Shown here piece after piece: positions 10,611 through 21,700 of a stretch of DNA of 64,000 nt (position 1 is its first letter; each line of letters opens with the position of its first letter). Under the pieces are notes generated by a model that did not search any database, was not told the origin of the DNA, and worked only from the letters and a program-made list of their open reading frames with translations. The stretch is from Scolanthus callimorphus (lineage: Eukaryota > Cnidaria > Anthozoa > Actiniaria > Edwardsiidae): NCBI GenBank assembly GCA_033964015.1, contig CM066923.1, positions 25,432,168-25,496,167 on the forward strand, read 5' to 3'. Both the position numbers and the translations under genes were made by a program.

Positions 10611-11672
10611 CACAAGCAGCCCAAGCTTACAATCTGTGTATTAAATATGTGGGAACTGTAAGAATGGATTTTATATCGTTAATCTGAGAAAATAAATATA
10701 TTTATATCACATGCCTTCATTTGAGTCTTTCTTCCTTCCCTTTATGCCACTTTGGGTTGAAATGGTGACATAAAGATTTGGAAGGCTGGCAACTCAGGCG
10801 CCATTTTGACAAATACCACGCTATAAACACGCTACCAGCTGTATTCCACTCAATTTTCAATTATTTGGCATTACCTCGGAAACATTAAAGTCAGATGATG
10901 TATCTTTCCTACCAACTGAGAAATAACTTTCGAATTTGCTTTTTTCCCGTTCTATTTTAACCTTTTCTAAAAATTAAACCGGCAAAACGGATGTTCAGTA
11001 CGATCTGCTGGACAGTTTGGAGTCACGCTACTCTTCCGACTTCTTGCCGACGGCCCGAAACCTTGCATCGTGATCGGCGTGGTGTAACGGCTCAGGGAAG
11101 AATCCTTGGGGACGTTCGCGCGCAAAAGAAAAAAATATTCTCGCCCAGCCCTCTTGGGACTTATCGCTACACTTTCAAGGTTTCGTGCCGTCGGCAAGAA
11201 GTCGGAAGAGTGGCGTGACTCCAAACTGTCCAGCAGATCGAACTGAACATCCGTTTTGCCGGCTTAATTTTTAGAAAAGGTTAAAATAGAACGGGAAAAA
11301 AGCAAATTCGAAAGTTATAGTTCAGTTGGTAGGAAAGATACATCATCTAACTTTAATGTTTCCGAGGTCAAATGCCAAATAATTAAAAATTGAGTGGAAT
11401 TCGGGGCCTCGAATACAGCAGGTAGCGTGTTACGTTTATAGCGTGGTATTTGTCAAAATGGCGCCTGAGTTGCCAGCCTTCCAAATCTTTATAGACCCCG
11501 GGAGCAAATGTGAAAATGTCACTATTTCAACCCAAAGTGGCATAAAGGAAGAAAGACTCAATTGAAGGTATGTGATATAAATATATTTATTTTCTCAGAT
11601 TAACGATATAAAATTCATTCTTACAGTTCCCACCATATTTAATACACAGATTGTAAGCTTGGGCTGCTTGTG
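10611..11672. mobile_element. Foldback element 2 (1,062-bp palindrome)
   Basis: Arms of about 460-490 bp begin CACAAGCAGCCCAAGCTTAC and end with the reverse complement; they differ at only scattered bases and a few indels. The direct repeat AGATAAC flanks it (10604-10610 and 11673-11679). The left target copy starts three bases after the right target copy of foldback element 1, so two unrelated foldback insertions abut. No coding sequence. Confidence 0.85.
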
Positions 11673-11698
11673 AGATAACAAGATATTCAGGGTCATTA

Positions 11699-12272
11699 TA
11701 TACCAAATCGGCTAATTAGGTAATGTTTACAATATGAGCAGCCATGTTGTATCAGATTTACAATGCGAGCCGTAGGCGAGTGATGTAGATCTGATACAAC
11801 ACGAATGCGAATGTTGTACTAAAAAAAATGTTGAGAAGACATTCATCGCTTCTAGTGTCCTCTGTTTTAAACAAAACTTGTAAATTTGGCAAAGAAACAA
11901 GATATGTTAGATGAAAGTTGCTATGCAAATTAGTTACAGCCACTAGTGGTTGTATCAGGTTTACAACACGCTACGGTCCTGTGATTCTTATTGTGTTTCT
12001 ATTGTGTTGTTGTTATTAATTATTCATGATTTTTTTAAGTAGTGTCACCTGATCTGAATCCAGTGTTGAGATTGGATAAGCATCCTATGAACCAATATTC
12101 AGATCATGTGATGATTCCTTTGGGTGGTTCAATTGTCAATTTTTCCTCACTCGACCAAGTGCACGAGTGTGCCGAGCTAACAAAACCCAACAAAAGTATC
12201 CACCCATAGGAATAATCACATGATCTGATTTGGGTGGCAACAAGATGAAAACACCGTTAGCCGATTTGGTCT
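11699..12272. mobile_element. Mariner-like MITE, diverged
   Basis: ACCAAATCGGCTAA near 11703 is mirrored by TTAGCCGATTTGGT near 12257-12270. TA dinucleotides flank the outer ends. The interior holds secondary inverted words around GATCATGTGAT and CCTATGGGTGG. Confidence 0.6.
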
Positions 12273-12544
12273 ATGGTGCATCAGTTTTTCGATGCGGGGA
12301 GGGCAATCATCAAGGAAAGGCAACGTGATCTCGAACTTAAAATAATGATTTTACTGAAAAAGAAAAAGCTGTGAATTAAAAAATATCCGGATATATGTGG
12401 AAGAGGTTTCAGAAACCTACCATTTATTTCAGCTACTCTGTCTAATAGTGAGCTGACTGGACCAGCCAGTATAAGCCATCGATAAAACCTGGAGTATTTA
12501 TCTTGATGTGTCATTGGCTCCCAAAGTAAGTCACCTGCTCTGAA

Positions 12545-12760
12545 AAGCTTCCCAAGGGAGTTAAAGAACAGGCAAGGGTAGCATATCTGGGCGACATGAG
12601 GGCAATGCACCCACACTTGCAACTGACAACATCCATTGTGTGCCTTATAAGGGCATGTTTTTGCATCGCAGACACAATGAGAATGAATGAGGTTCCACCA
12701 AGTGAACAGCGTGCTTTGACCAGCTAGTTTTGACTGTTCAGACAAGCTTTTTTGTTTCTG
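12545..12760 (-). CDS. Possible cysteine-rich exon, family not recognised
   Basis: A good acceptor (TTTTCAATTTCAG on the minus strand) is followed by an open frame starting KQKSLSEQSKLAGQ and containing HCVCDAKTCPYKAHNGCC, then WVHCPHVAQICYPC. That is nine cysteines plus histidines, suggestive of metal binding. A possible donor (GCAG|GTGACT) follows LFRA near 12535. The spacing does not match a family I can name. It is not obviously joined to the WW-domain gene upstream, whose own stop is at 13267. Confidence 0.3.
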
Positions 12761-12944
12761 AAATTGAAAAGAAAAAAATTATGCACAGAATTGAGCAATC
12801 TAACTTACTGAAATCATATGAACAGCAAAACAACATTTTGCATGCTTGTCTTTTGCAGCAGCCTTAGAAATTTGTGCGTAATGTCGTAGGAGATTATAGT
12901 GTTGCATTTGTTTGCAGCGGCGTAAAAGATGCTCATAATTCATG

Positions 12945-13021
12945 TGACGTACTGAATGGCCGAATGGTATGATTTTTGCTCTGTAATGTAAAGGTCCGGG
13001 GTTCGAATCCTGGGATGGCAA
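12945..13021 (+). pseudogene. tRNA-derived sequence (SINE head or tRNA pseudogene)
   Basis: An A-box-like TGGCCGAATGGT and a B-box GGTTCGAATCC lie 35-40 bp apart. The sequence then ends GGATGGCA and is followed by a T-rich stretch after 13028. The 5' acceptor strand does not pair with the 3' end and the anticodon arm is degenerate, so this is not a functional tRNA. Confidence 0.45.
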
Positions 13022-13266
13022 GGCTTAACTTTTTTTTTCGTTTTTCTCAAAGACAAGTATTTTTTGTGTTTTGTTACCGGACGCGTTGTAATTAAAAAAT
13101 TATTTTTTTTTATTCCAAAATCGATATGGAAAGTGTAGATAAGTACTTCAGTTGCCAGTGAGCACATAACAGGGGCTCATCAATATTTTCAGAATTTATT
13201 GCCTGCTTTAATTAAAACCAAAATGAAAATTAACACCGCATTGCTAGCTGTAACCAGTGACTCTAT

Positions 13267-14851
13267 TTAAACAAGTCTAATCTCTTTTCTCATGATCAGC
13301 CCATCCCTGGGAATACAGGAGCAAGGTTGTGACGGCCGATCCTGTCCGTCCAAGTACCGAAGAACATCAGCAAATAGCTTCCTGTACGCTCTGCATACCT
13401 ATGTTTAGACTATCAAGGCCATTTTAGGACTACCAGCAGAATGATAAAGCCCAATAGCTATAGCTGTACGCCATGCAAGTACTTCCTCTTAAAGCCAACA
13501 TTATTACAACCCTGTAAAACATACCTCTTGGCTGAGCGGTGTGTGTGTAAGCATGAAATTATTTGCAGTTTCCAACTGAGCTTTAGATGGAAGAGCAGTT
13601 ACATCAACATTGGCTTTGAAACGATCCAGATGAGTAGGAGAAATAGCATGCTGCATCAGTTTGAAATGATAGTCTTCTTGCTGCGATAGGTCGGGCTCAC
13701 AACGGAGGGAGGTTGGTCTTTTTCTGCCCCCATCTATTCTCCTTTGCCCTTCATCCAAATCTGTCTGTAATCCTGCTTGTACCTTCTCTACTAATATTAT
13801 AGGGATACCTGTGTTTTCAGTCTCAATACTATTGTCCTCACCATCTATATCCAGGATGTTGAAAGTCCCTTGGTCCATTTGAGTGCTGGTGTTCTCTGTG
13901 CTCTCAGTTTCAACACTAATGTCCTGAACATCAATACCCAGGATGTTGAAAGTCCCTTGGTCCATTTGAGTGCTGGTGTTCTCTGTGCTCTCAGTTTGAA
14001 CACTAATGTCCTGAACATCAATACCCAGGATGTTGAAAGTCCCTTGGTCTGTTTGAGTGCCGGTGTTCTCTGTGCTTTCAGTTTGAATACTAATGTCCTG
14101 AACACTAAAACCAGGATGTTGAAAGTCCCTTGGTCTGTTTGAGTGCTGGTGTTCTTTGTGTTCTCAGTTTGAACACTAATGTCGTCTTGAACACTAACAC
14201 CCTTGTCTGTTTGAGTGATCATGGTGTTCTCTGTGTTCTCAATTTGAACTTCAATGCCCTGATCTGTAGTTGCCAGGATTTTGAAGGTGTTTGGACCTGT
14301 TGGAGTGATGGTAAAATAGGTTTGTCTTGCATTCCTCTGTTCTGGTCTGTGTCGTACTAGTGTGGTACCAGGAGATTGTACAATGCAAGGGCTGGCGATT
14401 TGGCTAGACTCTTCACCTCCTGTAATCTGATCTGACTTTTGATCCTAAAAAATAATATAGATTGCAGTGAAGCGTGCTATGTTTTATGCATTTCTTTTGT
14501 CAAATGTGCCATCCTTCCAGGGTTGGATCTAGGGGATTCTCCTCTTTGCCCCCCTGGATGTCAATTATCATTACTCTACATGTATATCTAGGACACAGCA
14601 ACGACTCTTGCAACTTTTTGACAAATTGTCATTCATTTTCTACTTTTTATGTCCTCTCTGTGGGCCATGACTACGCAACTTACATGTAAGTGAAGTTTAC
14701 CATCAATTGGCCACCTTTGCTCTCCTGTTTTCTCGTTGTAGAAGAACAAAGTCTCGCCAGATTTGCATTTGTACTCCGTCCATTGGCATTCTTCTAGCTC
14801 CTCCATACTACGCCGTGTCTCAGTAAGACAGTACTGGAACTGCTCCCAAAG
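13267..14851 (-). CDS. WW-domain protein with 29-residue TQT-containing repeats (5' end missing)
   Basis: Three exons join in phase: 14851-14684, 14444-13525 and 13398-13267 (stop at 13269-13267). The first encodes a WW domain: WTEYKCKSGETLFFYNEKTG followed by W-P, with the two tryptophans about 22 residues apart and the expected aromatic pair and N. Exon 2 carries four copies of a 29-residue repeat, consensus TDQGTFNILGIDVQDISVQT then ESTENTSTQ (87-bp DNA period). TSTQTD and ISVQTE resemble the TQT-type motif bound by dynein light chain LC8; that link is inference. One repeat is 86 bp (near 14100-14115, CCAGG where others have CCCAGG), which shifts the frame. The last exon ends in MRKEIRLV. 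WW domains bind proline-rich ligands; no orthologue is recognised. The gene is divergent to the LRR gene at 15798. Confidence 0.7.
13851..14200. repeat. 87-bp coding minisatellite
   Basis: CCAGGATGTTGAAAGTCCC recurs at 13851, 13938, 14025 and 14111, giving spacings of 87, 87 and 86 bp. The repeat lies inside exon 2 of the WW-domain gene, and a worn partial copy continues to about 14200. Confidence 0.9.
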
Positions 14852-15247
14852 CTGGCATAAGAAACAAATGCAATGTTAGCTTAAAGATCTTTGTAATGTT
14901 TTCTTGTTATGCGGTCCTGCAACATCAAAACGCGCTCACCTTTTCTGAGCTCGTGTTCTTGTTAATATCACCTCGTGTTCGATCGTGCGTTTTATCACAC
15001 TATCACACGTGCAATAAGGCTGACCTAAATGAACGCGGGCTCGAACGAAAGACATTTCAAGAGAGAAAAAAAAAATCTCGAAAATCCTTGAATAAAATCT
15101 GCTTCAAATGTATACAGAATTCGGGCGAAATTCGTACGTAATAAAAAAGTATCAGGAACTTCATGCAAGGCTGAAAACATAAAACAAGTTGTCTGGAAAA
15201 GCGTTCCCAGCTCTTGGGCTACCTGTGTGTTCCAAGATACAGGCAGC
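14852..15247. other. Intergenic or intronic interval 5' of the WW gene
   Basis: A possible minus-strand donor CACACAG|GTAGCC near 15222 could end an upstream non-coding exon of the WW gene, but no start codon could be assigned. No other feature was recognised. Confidence 0.35.
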
Positions 15248-15255
15248 CCAGGCAG

Positions 15256-15727
15256 TAGGGTCAGACACATTATGCCGGCATAATTTTGAGCATAATACCA
15301 TAGTCAGAGCATCGAGCATAATGCTGGCATAATGGGAGAATTTTCAACATAATTTTAGCATAATGCTACAAACTTAATATTTTCCCTATTTTCATTGAAA
15401 ATGTAAGAAAAAATATCGAATTTGGCTTTGAAATTGACTCTGTCTAATTATTCTGGTCTTTCTAAGACTTGGTTCTTGGCCAAGAGGCTTGTTAATTCTA
15501 GACATGTTAGATCACCAGCCTTTTGCCATTTGTGAGTTAAAAAAGTAAAAATGTTGCGTTTCAAGCTTTGAGGACTCGTTTGGGTGGGGTCAAAGGAGAC
15601 ATTTTACCAGCATCACACGAGCATAATGGTCCAACAAGAGCATAATTTTCGGCATAATGGGAAGGATTTTAGGGTGACACTAAAAAGCATAATGGTCAAA
15701 TTTCCGAGCATAATGTGTCTGACCCTA
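15256..15727. mobile_element. hAT-type MITE in the LRR/WW promoter interval
   Basis: The ends are TAGGGTCAGACACATTATGC and its reverse complement, with a perfect 8-bp target duplication CCAGGCAG (15248-15255 and 15728-15735). The interior is rich in GCATAAT words. An 8-bp duplication and TAGGG ends are typical of the hAT superfamily. The element ends 70 bp before the LRR start codon. Confidence 0.9.
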
Positions 15728-15797
15728 CCAGGCAGCCCAAGCGTACTCTGTTGCTATGGTAACAATAAGTCAAAGAAGCGATAGAACAGAAATCAAC

Positions 15798-18700
15798 ATG
15801 GCGGCCGCCACAAGCTCTTCGCGCCCAATGCCTCTTCTTCGCCGGCCATTACCGCCAAAACAGCCCCCAACCCCGCCGAGAGCCTTATCGCCTTCTACAA
15901 CAAGTCATTACAGTGATGAAGACTTAAAATCGCGCTCAAAATCCCCTGCATTGCGGTCGCGATCAAAGCCTTTTTCGCCTTTACGCGGGCGACAGTACCA
16001 CGGCGATGTACCTCTACCGGATAAATCAGTTGTTCAGCCTTATAAACCACGAGGACCGCCTTCTTTACCAGCTAGACCGCCTAGAAAAATACGCGAACTA
16101 CCACCAGAAGCTCTTATCAATGATATATACGAAAGACCGCCTCCTAAATTCACTCTAAAGAACTTCATGCAACGCCTGCCTTCGCGGGCCGACGAAGACA
16201 CCTTCGAGACAATGGTCTCTGAACAGAACTATGAAAAATTAACGAGTTGGTTTGCCGCTAATCGGCCGCACCAAGCTCACATTCATAACTTGGATATTGA
16301 GAGTAAGTATTGATAATAATCAGTAGTTTATTGTACTGAAATTAAATATATCGAAGCTGTAAACAATCATTTGATATTGAGGTCGAAGTATTAACTTACT
16401 ATAGGTGGTAATTTTTGCATCAGTTCTAATATAAATGACATTTTTTCAGGTTCTATTGACATGCCGGATGTTACACCAAGGAAGCCTCCCTTGCAACTTT
16501 CTATAGGTAAGGATCTTAAAGCTATATTTTACAGACCTAAACCCCTATGTTTTTAGATTCCACATGCAAGCTAAAAATAGAATCTAAAAACATTGTAAAG
16601 TAAAGTAACTTAAAGGAAAGGTCCCGCTACATAAATTTAAAAACCTGTAAATATTTAATGCAAAGTAACTTCGTCTTTTAACACTGTGCCAGTGGTTTTC
16701 AAATACAGACAAGTTGGTTAGGCCTCCCATTCACGTAGTTACAATCCACAAAAATGGAGGTTTTCAAAAATACCCTCAAATGTAAGGCCTAAGTTTATAC
16801 CAGTATGTCATATTTTGAATGAATTTTATTATCACAATTAAATTCATCTGAAATGCGACATATAAAATGAAATTAAAAAGGTCAAACTTTAAATTTGTCC
16901 AAGACGTTGTATTTGTCAATCCCAGACATATACAATTGTCTGTAATACGGCTTCATTTTATTTTATTCATTGTGTGGTTCCAAAAAATATCCATACCAAC
17001 CCCCTTTGGAATTTCCAAAGAAAAATACAGTATTTGTATGGAAAAGATACTGCATACTGCACCATCACACAATTACTCCGGTAATTCAGAATTTTAATCT
17101 GCAAACGGAAGTAATAAACAAGCATTATTTATTATTTTTATTCAACATACTTTTGCAGAAATGCGAGTACCTGATCTTGGTATGGAGCTGGTAGCAGACT
17201 CCTCAGAACAGGAATTCCATGTCTATGCTAAAAAGGGTTCCAAGTGGCTTCCAGTTACCCCTGCAACATCAAAACAAACCATACCTTCTCGACAAGTTCA
17301 ACGGCCACCACTGCCACCTATTGCTGATAAGCTTTTAGAAGATGACAGTGATGGGGAGTTTGCTATGGATCCAGTAACAAAGACAGTTGCCCAGGCAACT
17401 GTCACTGAGCTCATTGCACCTGAAGGACCAAGAACTCATGGTCAAGCTCGGCTGGAGGAGCAACGAAAGCAGAGTGGAGAGGTGAAAATAAGAGAGCAGG
17501 AAGAGGAAGTGGAAGATAAAGAAGAGGTTGGATCATATGTGGATGCTAGACAAGAAATAAGCAGAGAGGGAAGGCATTTAATGATGAAGGAAAAAGCCTT
17601 GACATTTGAAGAGTAAGTTTTGATTCACAAACTAGCTGGTTGTTAGAAGTAAACGTTTGGACACTGTGATATTGGTGCACCACCAGTAGGGGGACTTGAA
17701 AATTAGTTGTCAAGTTATAAAATATCTGACCCCAAGCCAAACAGACTCTTAACAACTCATTTTTGCAAAAAAAATCAAATTCTTAAAATAAAATAGATTC
17801 TTCTACTGATCCTGTGCATATGATAGATGTACTGGTAGATGGGGGCATCTGTTGATGGGCTCCTGGCTATATTTGATACAGATTTGATTTGATGCCACAA
17901 GTTCCAAATAATGCAATCAGCAAAGGTCCTGAAATGGTTGTAACCATATTCTACCCTATGATGTGACAAACCAGACGTTTCTGGGTACAAAAAGTATCAA
18001 AGGTGGGAAAGTTTTCTTTATCTGATCTGTTTTCCTTTCAGGTGGCCAGAGGTGATATCCTACCAAGATGCTGAAATCATCTTACCCAGCTCTGCACCAG
18101 CGTTCTTCCAGGGGGAGGCAATACCAAGGACAGCTTCACCATTTGGTGAGCTATAGTGGAAACAATCTTGACTCATGTTTTTTGTGTGTGTGTTTGTCTG
18201 CTATGCCCATCCCAGGAACAATTCCAAGAACCCATGGACATTGGTCTGTAAAGCCAAATGGACAATTGACTGTTTGCACGATGTTGTGAGAACAATTCCC
18301 TTGAGCCGTTCCAGCTCGTTCTGGCGAAGATGGCTTTTGTTATTCAAAACAGACAAGCATTGTTCTCATCCCATTTATGTTGCGTGCGCAACATTGTGAA
18401 AACTGCCAATTCCAGCATTAATGAATGTATATGCAGTGTGTCGGCAGGTGTGCTACATTTCATGACCCAAGTGTATAGTATGCATGTGTTGCATCCTCTG
18501 GTAGTTGTGTTCAATACATTCCAAAGGCCTAGAGAATGTGCTAGATTATGTACTAACTAGTCCATTGCCAATGATGGACTATGACTGTTTACAGTTCCCA
18601 TTTATCAGAAAATGAAGAGATTCTGAAGCTCTCAAACTTTTGCCACTCCTGGTTGTTTAACCCAGTATGCATTAAACTTATTTGACATATTTCCCCTCCT

Positions 18701-21700
18701 TTGCTAGTGAGTGCTGATAACTACGATGACCAACTGACTCCATTGGAAGCTGTTATACTAAATGCTATTGTAACTGGATCAGTGGTACTCAATGTAAAGG
18801 TACATGACGTTTGTAGTTGCAACCCAAATTGTTGGAGTTCCAGTATAGGGTGTTCCTAGAGCAGCCTGGAATTCCAGAGTGGGTACTACCCTAATGCAGG
18901 GGAAAACTCAGACACGTTGTTCTCAGAATTTCCTGCATTAAGCATTCTATAGGGTGGGTAGAGGCATGAAATAAATTCAGAGGGGAGAGTAGGATGCAGA
19001 TTTTTTGGGCAACCACCCATTCCTGCTTGATGTCCTATCACCTTATTTGTTTGACCTTGTTTCCCTCAGGCCCATTTCCTGGCCAAATTACCCAGTCTGA
19101 CCCAGCTGGCTGACACTCTGACACACCTCAATGCATCATTCAATGACTTTTGGGTAAGAATTCATCTACTCTCCAAACTAGATTTTTACATATAACTACA
19201 AAATATGTGCATATTTTCTAACTGGTTTCCTTATTGACAGGTTTTTCCTCCTGAAATATTGGAGCTAAGACTTCTGGTCTCATTAAAGCTGAGGAATAAC
19301 CCCATCAAGGCTATCCCCCTTGGTAAGATAATCTAGAACAATCTTGAGCTTATATGACTTGTATTGAGACCCCATCAGGGCTATCCCACATGGTAAGATA
19401 AATATAGGTTAAATTTCCCACACAATTGTTACAGCCGATTGCATTTGCCTGTTTTACCCTAACAGTTCGCAAGTTTCGTTTGAACGTTTGAAAGTTGCGT
19501 TGTGAGACAAAAAGTCCTACGTCTCCAAGGGCAACCGTCATTTGTATTTTTCACTGGCCAATCAGAGAGGACAGAACTCTTTGGTTCGCCATAGAAACAT
19601 CTCGTTTCATCCTAGAAACGCAACTTTCAAACGTTCAAACATAACGTGCGAACTGTTAGGGTCAAACGCAATTGGCTGTAATTTGTTCACATAACTTTTT
19701 TGTGTATTTTGCCTACAAAGCGAGCATAATTTAGATATTTTCCCACGTTTTTCCAGAAGCCCTGTTATGTATGATGTACAATAGTCATCAACTGCAACAT
19801 TTGCAAGTCATTTCCCCTCTGCCCCAGCTCACTGTATGCTTATCTTCCATAATAGGTGAGCCTATTATTTTAGTATATTAAGTGTTTCATTAGCAGAACA
19901 TGTATTGTGTCGTTGTCAACAGAGATCAGCAACTTGTCACAATTGAAGGTGCTTGAGATGTCATTTAACCTGCTAACCACACTACCAACCAGGTAAAAGC
20001 TCCTTAAATCAGGACAAGGCAACAAGAAACATTGTTCATACTCTAAAGAATGGTTTTTGAGCTACTGTGAAAAGCAAACTTTTTTATGTGTTGTTTTTGC
20101 TTGTAGTCTTGCATGTTTTGTAGACGAGAAGTCACTTTCTAGGGGTGGCGAATGGTCCCTTGTAAAATCCAATTTCTCGCCCAAATTTAGGCAATCTCGT
20201 TTCTCGGATTTTGCCTCAGTGAGGTCGTCTCGGATTCTCGCTTTTTTCCTTTGTTTCAAGCCATCCAAACCTCGATCTCGGAATTTCAAAATGTTATTTC
20301 TCGATCTCGGATTCTCAAAACGGCCTTCTCGCGATCTCGGAATTTCTCGGATTTACCATTCGCCACCACACTTTCTCGCTCACTGATGGCCATTCTCACA
20401 CCCAGAGCACCCCAGCTCCTCTGGGAGGCTCTGTTGACAGCCATTGATGCATGCGTGAGTTTTGATACAGAGCCGTTAAGAGAAACAACTTTCTACGCAT
20501 GCCCTAACGCTCAAAATCAGCCAATCAGTGAAGGCCCTCAAATGGATGTCCCCAGAGCCTGCCCCGCGAGCAGACAAGCTGGGGGAGCTCTGGGTACGAG
20601 AAAGCCTTAGTCTTGGCCGTTATTTTGTAGCCAATGAGGTTGCAAGATACAGGACTATTGTCTACAAAAAGTGCACATTTTTTTAAGCCAAAACAACTTG
20701 TCAAAAAGTGTGCTTTCACGGTAGCACGGAAAACAGTAGTACAAGGACACCAGCCTTTTAAACCGCGTACACTGTGCTTGAAAAAATGTACAAGGTATCC
20801 CTTTGATACGTAGCCTGTCACAGACCATTGGCAAAAAATGATACCCAAAAGGTGGCACATATACCAGGCAGTCCTGTGCCACTGTACAGGAGTAGTCTCC
20901 CAGGAAAAAGTGCTTATCATGTAAATATGACTGGCATGTCAGGTATTTTTGTTTTCAACCTGTGTTGCCTGTTGTAATGTATGGTCTTGGATGGTCTTAG
21001 ACTAATAGCAGCCCATACTTTAGCGCATTCCGCAGAGAAGCGTGAACAGCCCTGACGAACGCCAGGAGGAGCACCGAAAAGGACCTTTTTCAATATGACT
21101 TTCCTCTCAAGATGCCTCTAGGCATCTATGGATCTTCATGAGATAGAGATTTTCATTAGTATGTTGCCTTGTGTTTGCATCATTGCAGTTTGTTCGAGCT
21201 CAAGAGCTTGGAGTTACTGGATCTGTCCTATAATCGCCTTTCATTCATCCCAAGTGAGATCGGCAGTCTCAGGTACAGAATGCCTTTGTTCTTCAAGTTA
21301 TTACTATCTAGATACTGAACAATTGAAAGGGAAAACATTGCAGGGTATAATTTTGGCGTGCAGTGCAGCGCAACACAAGGATCCCAAACAAATAGTTTCC
21401 TAGGCGAAGACAAGATTACGAGGTCTGCTTTCTGTTTCTGTAGTAAAACGTTTAAAAAAAACTCCAGGCAATTTTCTGCTCAAGATGAGAAGCTGCAAAG
21501 TGATAAAAACAGTTGGAGCAGATGTCATTTATTAACCTCATTTATTAACTATGGGGCTCTGCTACTCGCCTATAGGGTCGGTGAGCTCCGCTAACACTTG
21601 TTTACTGTATGCCCTCCACTAGGTGTTTACGAGAGCTGAATCTCGAAGGCAATCAACTGGGAGCTATGCCTGTTAGCACCCTACATCTAAAGTTGAAGTA

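Noticed and set aside
12945..13021. A functional tRNA gene
   Set aside because: Pol III box-like words are present, but acceptor and anticodon stems do not pair.
16867..17194. Small open frames in LRR gene intron 2
   Set aside because: They lie between well-defined splice sites and show no motif or coding bias.
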